Positions 43,124 to 51,848 of a DNA stretch of 64,000 nucleotides are shown piece by piece (the first letter of the stretch is position 1; the number at the start of each line of letters is the position of its first letter). The translations under genes and the position numbers were made by a program. Source of the stretch: Xanthocytophaga flava (lineage in GTDB: Bacteria > Bacteroidota > Bacteroidia > Cytophagales > 172606-1); assembly GCF_030068545.1 (NCBI RefSeq), contig NZ_JASJOR010000026.1:1-64000 (forward strand). Direction: 5' to 3'. The notes below the pieces were generated by a model that did no database searches, was not told the origin of the DNA, and saw only the letters and a list, made by a program, of their open reading frames with translations.

Positions 43124-44254
43124 TTATAACCTCTGAGAAACCTGCTTTACCATCTGGTTTTTCCATTCAGTGAAGGTTCCTTCTTTGATCTTCTCACGTG
43201 CCTGACCTACCAGCCACAGATAAAACGTCAGGTTATGTACACTGGCAATCTGAGCTGCCAAGTATTCCTGACTGATCAATAAATGTCGTAGATAGGCCTT
43301 GCTGTGAAATGTACTTACATATCCTCCGAGTGTTTCATCAATGGGAGAAAAATCATCTTTCCACTTTTCATTCTTGATATTGATGACTCCTTGTGTGGTA
43401 AATAACAAACCGTGTCGGGCGTTTCGGGTTGGCATTACACAGTCAAACATATCTACTCCTAATGCAATGCTTTCCAGGATATTGGCAGGTGTACCCACTC
43501 CCATCAGGTAACGTGGTTTGTCCTTAGGTAGAATGTCACATACCAGTTCGGTCATTTCGTACATCATCTCGGCAGGCTCTCCTACAGACAATCCTCCAAT
43601 GGCATTCCCTTCCCGTTCAAAGGAGGCAATTACCTCGGCAGACTGCTTTCGAAGGTCTTTGTATACACTACCCTGCACAATCGGAAATAATGTCTGTTGA
43701 TAGCCATATAACCCTTCTGTACTATCAAAACGGTCACAACAGCGACGTAGCCAGCGATGAGTCATATCCAGACTCTTGCGGGCATAACCATATTCGCAAG
43801 GGTAGGGAGTACATTCGTCAAACGCCATAATGATGTCAGCCCCGATAATACGCTGGATATCCATTACATATTCCGGACTAAAGATATGTTTGGAGCCATC
43901 TATGTGACTACGGAAGGTAACGCCCTCTTCCTTGATCTTACGGGTATTGGCCAGGGAATAAACCTGATATCCTCCGCTGTCTGTCAGAATAGGATGATTC
44001 CAGCCATTAAACTTATGCAAACCTCCTGCTTTCTGAAGTACGTTTAATCCGGGACGTAAATACAAATGGTAGGTGTTGCCCAGAATAATCTGAGCCTTGA
44101 TGTCGTTTTCCAGTTCCCGCTGGTGTACTGCCTTCACAGAACCTACAGTTCCTACAGGCATAAAGATAGGGGTTTGAATAATGCCATGATCAGTGGTAAT
44201 CTCTCCTGCACGGGCATTGCTCTGGGAATCGGTTGCTTGTATGTCAAACTTCAT
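43124..44254 (-). CDS. tgt: Queuine tRNA-ribosyltransferase (tRNA-guanine transglycosylase)
   Basis: This 376-residue enzyme exchanges G34 of tRNA Asp, Asn, His and Tyr for preQ1 in queuosine synthesis. Visible landmarks are LTDSGGYQVYSL (substrate-binding and catalytic Asp), FPIVQGSVY, GGLSVGEP and GVDMFDCVMPTRNARHG (nucleophile Asp). The usual C-terminal Cys-x-Cys-x2-Cys zinc ligands are not seen: the region reads DETLGGYVSTFHSKAYLRHL. I believe other Bacteroidota enzymes share this, but cannot check it here. Identity is secure. Confidence 0.94.
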   Translation of the reverse strand: MKFDIQATDSQSNARAGEITTDHGIIQTPIFMPVGTVGSVKAVHQRELENDIKAQIILGNTYHLYLRPGLNVLQKAGGLHKFNGWNHPILTDSGGYQVYSLANTRKIKEEGVTFRSHIDGSKHIFSPEYVMDIQRIIGADIIMAFDECTPYPCEYGYARKSLDMTHRWLRRCCDRFDSTEGLYGYQQTLFPIVQGSVYKDLRKQSAEVIASFEREGNAIGGLSVGEPAEMMYEMTELVCDILPKDKPRYLMGVGTPANILESIALGVDMFDCVMPTRNARHGLLFTTQGVINIKNEKWKDDFSPIDETLGGYVSTFHSKAYLRHLLISQEYLAAQIASVHNLTFYLWLVGQAREKIKEGTFTEWKNQMVKQVSQRL

Positions 44255-44346
44255 GTAAAATCCTTAAAAAGAGTGCAAAAATAGCATCTTTTAGAGGCAT
44301 ATACAACTTTTAATCAATCCTATGCTTGCTATAAGCTGAGTTGTAA

Positions 44347-44850
44347 CTATTCAAATTCATCAAATGAAAAATGATCCAGTCTTAACTTATTCTTTATGTA
44401 AACACCTCTTATTGCTTTATAGTAAAAAGCTCCGAGATAATGTCCATGTATTTTTTCTCTTTTCCTTATTTCAGTTGTATCAAATCTTGATACCAAGTCA
44501 ATATCACTTTTAGAAAATATTGTTTTATCCAGAATTTCTACATTACCTAAAGAATATCGGTAGTTAATCATGCCTTTTTTATTCCAGATACTTCCTGTAA
44601 TTTGAGCAGATTGAATATCGTAACCTTCTAAAATAAATAATGTATCCTGTTTCTGATTTAGGAACTCTGCCTGTTTTTGTCTTGAAACCTGTTTATGCGT
44701 ATAAAAACTATTCTTTAAGAAAGCTGCTGGTATTATTTTCTGGTTATAAATTTTACACGAAAACTGTTTTATTGTTTTTTTAGTACATGATGTTACACAA
44801 ACAAAAATCAGAACGAATACGAATGCATAATTGGTTTTTGATCTTTTCAT
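44347..44850 (-). CDS. Small hypothetical lipoprotein
   Basis: This 167-residue protein has a lipoprotein signal (FVFVLIFVCVTSC, lipidated Cys22). The rest is soluble with no recognised domain (FLNQKQDTLFILEGYDIQSA; VEILDKTIFSKSDIDLVSRF). It lies alone between tgt and the sugar isomerase gene, on the same strand. Confidence 0.6.
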   Translation of the reverse strand: MKRSKTNYAFVFVLIFVCVTSCTKKTIKQFSCKIYNQKIIPAAFLKNSFYTHKQVSRQKQAEFLNQKQDTLFILEGYDIQSAQITGSIWNKKGMINYRYSLGNVEILDKTIFSKSDIDLVSRFDTTEIRKREKIHGHYLGAFYYKAIRGVYIKNKLRLDHFSFDEFE

Positions 44851-44969
44851 TCTATATAAAAATTGACTCAGATAGTGTCATCATTTACATTAATAGTAGT
44901 AACTGGATTACTTGCTCCATGCTGATAAGGAAGATGCGGGAGAAATAATATTACTCCCGACATGCAGTT

Positions 44970-45893
44970 TTACAGAACTAAAAACTGACTCAGATAGTTG
45001 CGGCTTGTCAGAATGGCCTCTTTCACATCTTCATCTGAGCCTTCATAAGCTTTGTCTTCCACTTCGATACAGACGGGTCCCCGGTAGCGTACATCGGTCA
45101 GTGCTGCAAAGAATCCACGCCAGTTTACATCACCCAGACCGGGTAGTTTTGGTGAGTGGTATTCCAGTGGATTTGCCATAATACCTACCCGATTCAGTTT
45201 GTCACGATACAGTTTTGCGTCTTTCAGGTGAATGTGATGCAGACGATGTTTGTAATCATAAATAGGGCGGGTTTCATCCATCATCTGCCAGATCATATGA
45301 GATGGATCGTAGTTAAGGCCCAATGCCTCACTAGGAATGATTTCAAACATGCGATCCCATATAGCAGGAGTAGTAGCCAGATTTTTCCCTCCAGGCCATT
45401 CGTCATTGGTGAAAAACATCGGACAGTTTTCAATACCAATTTTGATATTGTTCTCCTCTGCAACCTTGATAATAGCAGGCCATACTTCAGCAAACGTTTT
45501 CAGATTATCTGCTATGCTCTTTTGAGGATCACGTCCGATAAACGTATTCACTACCGGAATGCCTAACTTGGCTGCTCCCCGGATTATCTGTTTGATGTGT
45601 TCTCTGTAAAACTCAGCTTTTGCTGTGTCTGCATCCAATGGATTGGGATAGTAGCCTAGTCCAGAGATAAATACACCTGATTCTTTGCATTTCTGCTGGA
45701 TCTGTGAAATAGCAGTCGCATCCAGTGCATTGACATCAATATGAGATACACCTGCATACCGGCGGGTGTCAGAGTTGTCTCTCGGCCAGCACATAACTTC
45801 CACACAGGCAAACCGATTGGCGGCTGCAAAGTCTATAACTTCATTGAATGAGTTATCAGCAAGAATGGCGCTTACAAAACCTAACTTTAACAT
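44970..45893 (-). CDS. Sugar phosphate isomerase/epimerase (AP-endonuclease-2 family)
   Basis: This 307-residue TIM-barrel protein has metal-site strands including KIGIENCPMFF, ALGLNYDPSHMIWQMMD, HHIHLKDAKLY and GPVCIEVEDKAYEG. It fits xylose-isomerase-like enzymes that act on inositol or sugar intermediates. The Gfo/Idh oxidoreductase gene 88 bp upstream on the same strand makes an inositol- or sugar-catabolic pair likely, since such enzymes often act one after the other. A hairpin separates the two genes. Confidence 0.85.
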   Translation of the reverse strand: MLKLGFVSAILADNSFNEVIDFAAANRFACVEVMCWPRDNSDTRRYAGVSHIDVNALDATAISQIQQKCKESGVFISGLGYYPNPLDADTAKAEFYREHIKQIIRGAAKLGIPVVNTFIGRDPQKSIADNLKTFAEVWPAIIKVAEENNIKIGIENCPMFFTNDEWPGGKNLATTPAIWDRMFEIIPSEALGLNYDPSHMIWQMMDETRPIYDYKHRLHHIHLKDAKLYRDKLNRVGIMANPLEYHSPKLPGLGDVNWRGFFAALTDVRYRGPVCIEVEDKAYEGSDEDVKEAILTSRNYLSQFLVL

Positions 45894-45917
45894 AGTGATA
45901 AGTGATTTGAAATGAGA

Positions 45918-45960
45918 ATGGCTGAAACATTGAATAAAAGTTATTCAACGGTTCAGCCAT
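45918..45960 (-). terminator. Intercistronic hairpin
   Basis: ATGGCTGAA (45918-45926) pairs with TTCAGCCAT (45952-45960), extended by TTGAATAA / TTATTCAA. It may end the oxidoreductase message or tune expression of the downstream isomerase. Confidence 0.5.
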
Positions 45961-45980
45961 CAAACTACATATAAACTAAC

Positions 45981-47129
45981 TTAAATTTTAACCCAAGCCT
46001 GTTTTTTGTGACTTTCGATCATTTTATCACAAAGAACCAGTTCGCGTAATCCATCGGCAAATGTAGGGAATAATGGATTTTCAGGCTGTTTACCTTGTGC
46101 TACAGCCGCGTATACTTCTTTGAACAGTTGTTTCGAACAATCTGCAAAGCCTTCGTTGTGTCCACCTGGATAGGAGATAATCTGAGCGGCTTCTTTGTAT
46201 ACCAGAGAAGGGTCACGCATCAGAGACTGGTTGGCTGTTTCGCGTTTACCAATCCATAGTTCGTTTGGCTTTTCAGAACACCACTCCAGATTTTGTTTAG
46301 ATCCGGAAATCTCTACATTCAGGCGGTTTTTGCGTCCTGCGGCTACCTGGCTTACTGTAATTACCCCTTTGTTGCCATTGTCAAAACGTAACAATACATT
46401 TGCATGGTCTTCCGTGTTGATGGCTACTTCCTGATAGTCTTCCGGAGTCAGCATTTTACCTGAATACGTTTCTACAGGTTTCAGCGGCTTCATACGAGTT
46501 TTGTGCACTGTAGAGAAGTCGGCCAGTACTTCGGTTACATGCAGTCCGGTTACATATTCAATCAAGTCCATCAGGTGAGAGCCGATATCTGCAATAGCAC
46601 GGGATTCTCCAGACTTATCTGGTTCCAGACGCCAGTTGTAGTCTGTATTCAGAAACAGCCAGTCCTGAAGATACGAACCTGTGATAGAGAAAATATCGCC
46701 CAGATCTCCTTTTTCACGCATGGTCTTCATCTGACGCACCAGCGGATAATAGCGTACATTAAAGTGAAGCGCATTTACTACACCCTTCTCACGAGCTATC
46801 TGCACTAACTCTTCTGCTTCTTTGGTACTGGTTGCCAGAGGTTTTTCGCACACTACGTTTTTGCCAGCCAGCAAAGCAGCTTTAGACATCGGATAGTGAA
46901 GGAAGTTGGGCGTACAGATGTGTACACAATTGATGTCAGGATCATTTACTACTTCCTGAAAATCTCCATACGAACGAGGGATACCCAACTGATCTGCTTT
47001 GGTTTTGGCAAGTTCGGCATTGGCTTCTGCTAAGCCTACAACTTCAACATTCGGTAAGCGGCGAAGTGCCTCAATGTGGGCAGGACCAATAAAACCTGTA
47101 CCAGCAACAGCAACTTTAATTTTTTCCAT
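45981..47129 (-). CDS. Gfo/Idh/MocA-family oxidoreductase
   Basis: This 382-residue protein has the Rossmann motif VAGTGFIGPAHIEALRRLPN, CTPNFLHYPMSKAALLAGKN, the EKP motif in VVCEKPLAT, and IADIGSHLMDLIEY in the catalytic domain. It belongs to the NAD(P)-dependent sugar or inositol dehydrogenases. With the sugar isomerase immediately downstream it probably forms a two-gene carbohydrate module. Substrate not determinable. The similarity to the gene at 36362 is only family-level. Confidence 0.88.
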   Translation of the reverse strand: MEKIKVAVAGTGFIGPAHIEALRRLPNVEVVGLAEANAELAKTKADQLGIPRSYGDFQEVVNDPDINCVHICTPNFLHYPMSKAALLAGKNVVCEKPLATSTKEAEELVQIAREKGVVNALHFNVRYYPLVRQMKTMREKGDLGDIFSITGSYLQDWLFLNTDYNWRLEPDKSGESRAIADIGSHLMDLIEYVTGLHVTEVLADFSTVHKTRMKPLKPVETYSGKMLTPEDYQEVAINTEDHANVLLRFDNGNKGVITVSQVAAGRKNRLNVEISGSKQNLEWCSEKPNELWIGKRETANQSLMRDPSLVYKEAAQIISYPGGHNEGFADCSKQLFKEVYAAVAQGKQPENPLFPTFADGLRELVLCDKMIESHKKQAWVKI

Positions 47130-47182
47130 GAAAGAAAGTTAGGTTTTGGATGTTTAGGGTATAGAATAGATATAAATAAAAA

Positions 47183-47815
47183 TTAACTGCTTTTTGTTTG
47201 GGTTGCCAGAATGTGAGCCATAGTTCGTTTGGAGCTATAATCAATTCCATCATGCCGTTTTTGCCATAGAAAGGGTTTGATTTCAATGGCAGTATTAATA
47301 GATTCACTCCAATGTACTTCAAAATTGTGCTTTCTAAGTTCTGTTACAATTAACTTTCCTACCTGTTGGCATTTATCATTATCACCCTGAAAGTCTCCAT
47401 ATCGTATGTAAAGTTTTTGGTTATCTCCAATTGCTAGTTCCACATCTTGTGTGTGGTAATAGCAGTATCCCTCTGCTTCTATACCTTTTTCCTCCAATTC
47501 GTCATATGTAGCAGAGGCTATGTATTCTCCATCTTGTCTTGTTACTCCAGCCATATGGAGCGAGATGATCAGGCGTGTGCTAAGTGTATCGAATACTGAT
47601 ACTAATTTATCAAACGTAGTAGTTTGCCAATCTTTTTCTTTTTCCAACTGTTTCTCATATCGCTTCTTGACTTCTCTTTTTAGCCATTCCTCTTTTATTT
47701 TCCCATCTTCTATCTCATCATAAAAATTTAAACAAATTTCCTCCCAATCTTCAAATGCATATTTTATATACTTTTCAATATGTTCAATTATCTCTTCTTT
47801 TAATTCTTTATCCAT
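47183..47815 (-). CDS. Hypothetical protein, DUF6891-like
   Basis: This 210-residue protein has AGVTRQDGEYIASATYDELE (near 89-108) and EAEGYCYYHTQDVELAIGDN, then KLYIRYGDF, the order of conserved segments I associate with the DUF6891 family, whose function is unknown. The N-terminal 60 residues are strongly charged and helical. No enzyme motif is evident. It is downstream of the deacetylase gene on the same strand. Confidence 0.6.
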   Translation of the reverse strand: MDKELKEEIIEHIEKYIKYAFEDWEEICLNFYDEIEDGKIKEEWLKREVKKRYEKQLEKEKDWQTTTFDKLVSVFDTLSTRLIISLHMAGVTRQDGEYIASATYDELEEKGIEAEGYCYYHTQDVELAIGDNQKLYIRYGDFQGDNDKCQQVGKLIVTELRKHNFEVHWSESINTAIEIKPFLWQKRHDGIDYSSKRTMAHILATQTKSS

Positions 47816-47839
47816 TTGTGTAGAGTAAAATATTCTATC

Positions 47840-48790
47840 CTACAAACCCAACTTATCCATTTTATCTTTTTCATATTCACTGTCTTCTGTCGGATAACGG
47901 AGAGTTGATTCGAACTTTCCGGATTCCTTTGCCAGAGCCCATATCAGGCTTTCTCCTGCCGGAATATTGGTAGGTTGTTTCTGGTAAATAGCATCTGCAT
48001 AGGCTTTTTCTGCATCCATGACATCCCATCCCTTATCCTTAAAGTACTGAATCAGATCATCCAGAAACAGGGCAGCTGCCAGATTATGATGCAGTAGAAT
48101 CGTATGATTAATATGACGGTTCGTTAACTGATAAGATAGCGACTCATAGTATTGAGCACGATCATAGAGGTGCTCGATATAAAATGTTTTGAAGGCTTCT
48201 ACGTTGGCTTGTGTATTCTGTTTCAACCGTTCCCGTAGGCGACTATCCACATACCAGTCAGAAGCGTCAATGGTGACATAGCCGTTGCGATATCCCTTCT
48301 CCTTCATAAACAATCGGAATCCATTTACTTTTTCTGCTGTATTGCCTTCTTTCAGGTAGGGAAAACGAAATAAGGGAAGATAGTTTGAGTAGGTTTTTAT
48401 GATGGAATCATTCATCATAAGTTCCCACTCAAAATTTTCCAGTGTTGTCTTGTTACTGTTAAAATTGGGATGTGTAAATGTGTGATTGGCAATCCGATGG
48501 CCTGCATCATTCCAGCTCTGGAGGACATACTTGCCTTTTTGGTCTATCTTATTGGCTCCGGACGAAAAGAGAATGGCTTTCAGATTGTGTTTCTGAAGGC
48601 TTTTAAGTAATAGTGCATTCCATACCTCAAGAGTGTATCCGGGCATATCAGCTGTATTGCCATCATCGAAGGTAAACGAAATGGTAGGTTTCTGAGCAGA
48701 AGAAATATCCGAACCAGCAGTGTGTGAAGGATTGGTTGCCTTACATGCAACCAGTAAAAGTAGCACTCCAATAATGACTTGTTTTTTCAT
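47840..48790 (-). CDS. Polysaccharide deacetylase (NodB-type) lipoprotein
   Basis: This 316-residue protein has a lipobox in GVLLLLVAC. The NodB fold shows motif 1 TFDDGN, motif 2 HTFTHPNF (the H-x3-H metal site) and motif 3 FRFPYLKEGN; a later ASDWYVDSRLR fits the catalytic region. It would remove N- or O-acetyl groups from an extracytoplasmic glycan, such as peptidoglycan or an exopolysaccharide. No polysaccharide cluster surrounds it, so the substrate is unknown. Confidence 0.85.
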   Translation of the reverse strand: MKKQVIIGVLLLLVACKATNPSHTAGSDISSAQKPTISFTFDDGNTADMPGYTLEVWNALLLKSLQKHNLKAILFSSGANKIDQKGKYVLQSWNDAGHRIANHTFTHPNFNSNKTTLENFEWELMMNDSIIKTYSNYLPLFRFPYLKEGNTAEKVNGFRLFMKEKGYRNGYVTIDASDWYVDSRLRERLKQNTQANVEAFKTFYIEHLYDRAQYYESLSYQLTNRHINHTILLHHNLAAALFLDDLIQYFKDKGWDVMDAEKAYADAIYQKQPTNIPAGESLIWALAKESGKFESTLRYPTEDSEYEKDKMDKLGL

Positions 48791-49009
48791 CCTGTTGAAT
48801 GATTCGGCTAGTCCACAATTAACTATTTTTTTTCGTTTAGTTTGTTTTAAATGAATGCCCTTGGATACGTTTACTATTACCGGTGGCCTGTTACCCTACA
48901 AAATCTTCACTTGTATCTTGAAACAGTCTTATTATTTATCAAAAGTAGTGTTTGAGGGCGGATTCACAAAGGTTACACTGGAAAAGTTTGCTATCAGATA
49001 GAGATAGGG

Positions 49010-49738
49010 TTACTCTGTAGAGGCACCCGTTTCTGTTAATTGAGAAAATAAAGGCCTTACTTCTTTCAGTCGTTTGATAAATAGGTTCTTGTAGTTTTGT
49101 AAGGTAGTGAGATCTGTATAAGTGGTCTTTCTATTCAGGAAAACAGACATTTCCGGAAGAAAATCTATGATATCCTCTTTGGTATATAATTCTTTATTTT
49201 CAAGAAGTCCCAAGGCTTGCCCTAACTGAAAGGCTATGGTTTTCCAGCAATCCTGAGGATCGTTTTTGTGAAATTCCGTCCATTGTGTTATGTCGAGGTT
49301 TTCCAATACAGGTAACTTCACATCCAGATCTCCTTGTAATGCCAGTTTTATATCTGAACGAATAGCAGTTCGTGTATAAAAAGAAAGAATGGTACGACAG
49401 GCGCGAAGCATTTTTAGTTGCCAGTTGCGTTCTACCGCACGTGTAATCAATAAGGGATAAAATTGTTGATGCAGGGAATAGGTATATAATACAGAATTAT
49501 TCAGTTCATCAGGAGTACCTTTGTGAACAGCCGTAATGATTCCGTTTTCGAGAATAGCTATATTAGTGTTTATCTTCTTGACAGGCAGGTTTCTGGTATT
49601 GAAAAAAGTCTCAAGATATTGGGTCTGCTGATTACAGAAGTCCTGGTTTTCTTTAGTAGTTCCTAATCGATTGGTAAAAACAACCACATCATAGTCTACT
49701 GAACTGTGAGATCCAAAAATATAGAATGGATAGTCCAT
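49010..49738 (-). CDS. Nucleotidyltransferase-like protein
   Basis: This 242-residue protein has FGSHSSVDYDVVVF at residues 8-21, the Gly-Ser...Asp-x-Asp pattern of the polymerase-beta nucleotidyltransferase fold, followed by helical segments. Such proteins transfer nucleotides to small molecules, RNA or proteins; some are toxin-like. There is no partner antitoxin next to it. The motif is convincing but the subfamily is unclear. Confidence 0.6.
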   Translation of the reverse strand: MDYPFYIFGSHSSVDYDVVVFTNRLGTTKENQDFCNQQTQYLETFFNTRNLPVKKINTNIAILENGIITAVHKGTPDELNNSVLYTYSLHQQFYPLLITRAVERNWQLKMLRACRTILSFYTRTAIRSDIKLALQGDLDVKLPVLENLDITQWTEFHKNDPQDCWKTIAFQLGQALGLLENKELYTKEDIIDFLPEMSVFLNRKTTYTDLTTLQNYKNLFIKRLKEVRPLFSQLTETGASTE

Positions 49739-49815
49739 AACAGAAGGTATACAAAAATACGGGTAAATTTGACAATAATTAATGCAAAAATACCCACATT
49801 ACAGAACCTCCTTTT

Positions 49816-50577
49816 TTATTTGTCCTCTTTCTGTCTCCAGTCAATGGTAAGGCCTACTGATGCAAAATCCAGCCAGGACGATATATAGACATTATCTCCA
49901 CGGGTTCCACCCTGAATGACCCGATAACCAGCTTTGGCGGAAACAATAGGCGTAAAGCGATAGCCAATGCCAGCAAATACATCAAATGCTTGTCCTGCAT
50001 TGGCATAACTTCCATCAGCCTCTGATAAAATCAAAAGTCTACGAGTAGGATTCCACCAGAGATCATAGTGCAGCAGTGGCACTATACCCCGATTATCATA
50101 CGCCGTATTGGTTGTTGGATTTTGTAATCTGACGGATGCATTTCGTAAAAGGGCTGTTGCTCCCACTCCTAACTGAAACCGATTGGAATGTATAATCTCA
50201 TAAGCATATGTAAAGCGGTAGGTATCAAACATGAACGTACCTTCTGTGTTTTTGCCCTGTTGATAAAGTTCTCCATTGTAGGATACGTTTTTGTCCAGCG
50301 TTCCATCCGATTTTACAGATAGCGGAGCCGCCAGAAGAGAGATTTTATGCCGTTTACCGAGGGTATAACCAAGCCGTACCCTATAAAACCATGCTTTTTG
50401 TAGTTGAAGATCTTTAGTGAGATCAATCTGAGTACCTGTCTTTCCGGGTGCCCTTACCTGATTGTAGGGACTAGAGAATACAATGCCTGTTTCAAGATCT
50501 GCAAAGAACTGACCATAACTGAACGACCAGATAGAAGGTAGTAGCAGAAGTAAAAAAAATAATACCTTGGCTTTCAT
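49816..50577 (-). CDS. Predicted outer-membrane beta-barrel protein
   Basis: This 253-residue protein has a signal peptide (KVLFFLLLLLPSIWSFSYGQ) and then alternating strands (LGYTLGKRHKISLLAAPL; VFAGIGYRFTPIVSAKAGYR) ending with VGLTIDWRQKEDK. It resembles small porin-like barrels of unknown function. The ATG at 50577 is chosen because the signal peptide starts there; a longer frame to 50637 would cover the preceding terminator hairpin. Confidence 0.65.
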   Translation of the reverse strand: MKAKVLFFLLLLLPSIWSFSYGQFFADLETGIVFSSPYNQVRAPGKTGTQIDLTKDLQLQKAWFYRVRLGYTLGKRHKISLLAAPLSVKSDGTLDKNVSYNGELYQQGKNTEGTFMFDTYRFTYAYEIIHSNRFQLGVGATALLRNASVRLQNPTTNTAYDNRGIVPLLHYDLWWNPTRRLLILSEADGSYANAGQAFDVFAGIGYRFTPIVSAKAGYRVIQGGTRGDNVYISSWLDFASVGLTIDWRQKEDK

Positions 50578-50593
50578 GTGATTATGGGGTAAA

Positions 50594-50631
50594 AAGTTAA
50601 AAGTATCAAGGCAAAATGCATGCCTTGATAC
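50594..50631 (-). terminator. Rho-independent terminator
   Basis: Perfect 11-bp stem GTATCAAGGCA / TGCCTTGATAC (50603-50613, 50621-50631) with a T-rich tail on the minus strand. It ends the phosphoesterase transcript and separates it from the barrel-protein gene. Confidence 0.75.
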
Positions 50632-50762
50632 TAACATAAGCCTTAGTAGTGCAGAATATTTTGTAGAAATAGTAAAACGCTAATGCAGAAATAAAGATTA
50701 ATGTCTAATACTATTAATTCAGGGCCAAACGGATGATTGAATCAGTATCTTTTCTCACTCCT

Positions 50763-51581
50763 TTAGTTGGCCTTAACCTGAAACGTATTGATAATAGGAG
50801 ATAAGGTAGGATTACACTGGTAGGAAGACCAACTGCTATCTTTATAGATTTCTACAATACGATATCCTTTATAGGTTGTTCCCCAGTTTCCCCCAAAATG
50901 TCCGTCAAAGAAAAAGTGTTTGCCTCCATTTACTTTATGATCATCAATTTCATGGTCATGTCCATGAAAAACAGCTGCCAGGTTTGGCGTTTTTTCCAGA
51001 ATTTCCTGTACAGGAACACAGTCAACACCGCTGTCTGTCCACTTTTTATTGGGAGGAATGTGCATGAATACAAAGATCCATTTTTTGGCTGCATGTTTCT
51101 GTAACGTTTTTTCCAGCCAAGCTGCATCTGCACAGAGATATTCTCCTTTTTCGTTTGAGGTATCAGCTAGTACAAACGCATAATCGCCTGCTACAAAGTC
51201 ATGATTGGGTACATACCCCCAGGTTTGTTTCCAGGTGTCTTCACTTACTCTGTCATGATTGCCCCGTGTGACATAATAGGGTACCGGCAACTGATTAAAG
51301 GATGATTTTACTTTTGGAATAAATACAGGGTCATCATGAAACAGATCTCCATTGATAAAAATAAGATCCAGCCCCTTTTTCGCTTTTTCGCCTTTTAGCC
51401 ACTTGTTCAGATTCGAAAAGTCTGCTTCATAGCTTGTATCCGGTTGGCCATAATGCCCATCCGAAGCTACTGCAAACCGGAATACAGGCTGATTATCTTT
51501 TTCCAATGAAAATCTAAAGGGCTTAGACCAGGAAATGGAAAGACCGAGAAAGGAAGTCTGAAGGAAGGTGCGACGTTTCAT
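50763..51581 (-). CDS. Metallophosphoesterase (calcineurin-like), exported
   Basis: This 272-residue protein has a short signal region with RRTFLQTSFLGLSIS, possibly twin-arginine-like. The dimetal site is complete: ASDGHYG, FINGDLFHDD, RGNHDR, FMHIPP and FHGHDHE. It would hydrolyse phosphate esters outside the cytoplasm; the substrate is unknown. It is divergent from the imelysin operon, and the shared 267-bp gap contains the two TTTAGA-N5-TCTAAA palindromes. Confidence 0.85.
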   Translation of the reverse strand: MKRRTFLQTSFLGLSISWSKPFRFSLEKDNQPVFRFAVASDGHYGQPDTSYEADFSNLNKWLKGEKAKKGLDLIFINGDLFHDDPVFIPKVKSSFNQLPVPYYVTRGNHDRVSEDTWKQTWGYVPNHDFVAGDYAFVLADTSNEKGEYLCADAAWLEKTLQKHAAKKWIFVFMHIPPNKKWTDSGVDCVPVQEILEKTPNLAAVFHGHDHEIDDHKVNGGKHFFFDGHFGGNWGTTYKGYRIVEIYKDSSWSSYQCNPTLSPIINTFQVKAN

Positions 51582-51754
51582 AAAGTATTGCTATGCACAA
51601 AGAGCAACAAAGGTAGAAAGCCAGGCAGAAAAAGACTATACTCTATTGGTTTTCTGGTAAAAAATAACATTTGCATAATGATTAGATACCAGATTGTAAA
51701 ACTGAACTTTGGATTGAATCTCAAAAGTGTATGGATTATTTATAGGCGTTAAGA

Positions 51755-51833
51755 TTATTTAGAGAAAATCTAAATAAAAATTGTATTTCACTGAGAGCTA
51801 CTATACTTTTGCCTTCTTTAGAAATACTCTAAA
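51755..51833 (+). promoter_or_regulatory. Two palindromic operators, probably metal-responsive
   Basis: Site 1: TTATTTAGA-N5-TCTAAATAA (51755-51777). Site 2: TTTAGA-N5-TCTAAA (51817-51833), 16 bp before the imelysin start. The same hexamers and spacing in both sites upstream of an iron-type operon suggest a DtxR- or Fur-like metal repressor. The regulator is not in the window. Confidence 0.6.
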
Positions 51834-51848
51834 TAAAACACCATACAT

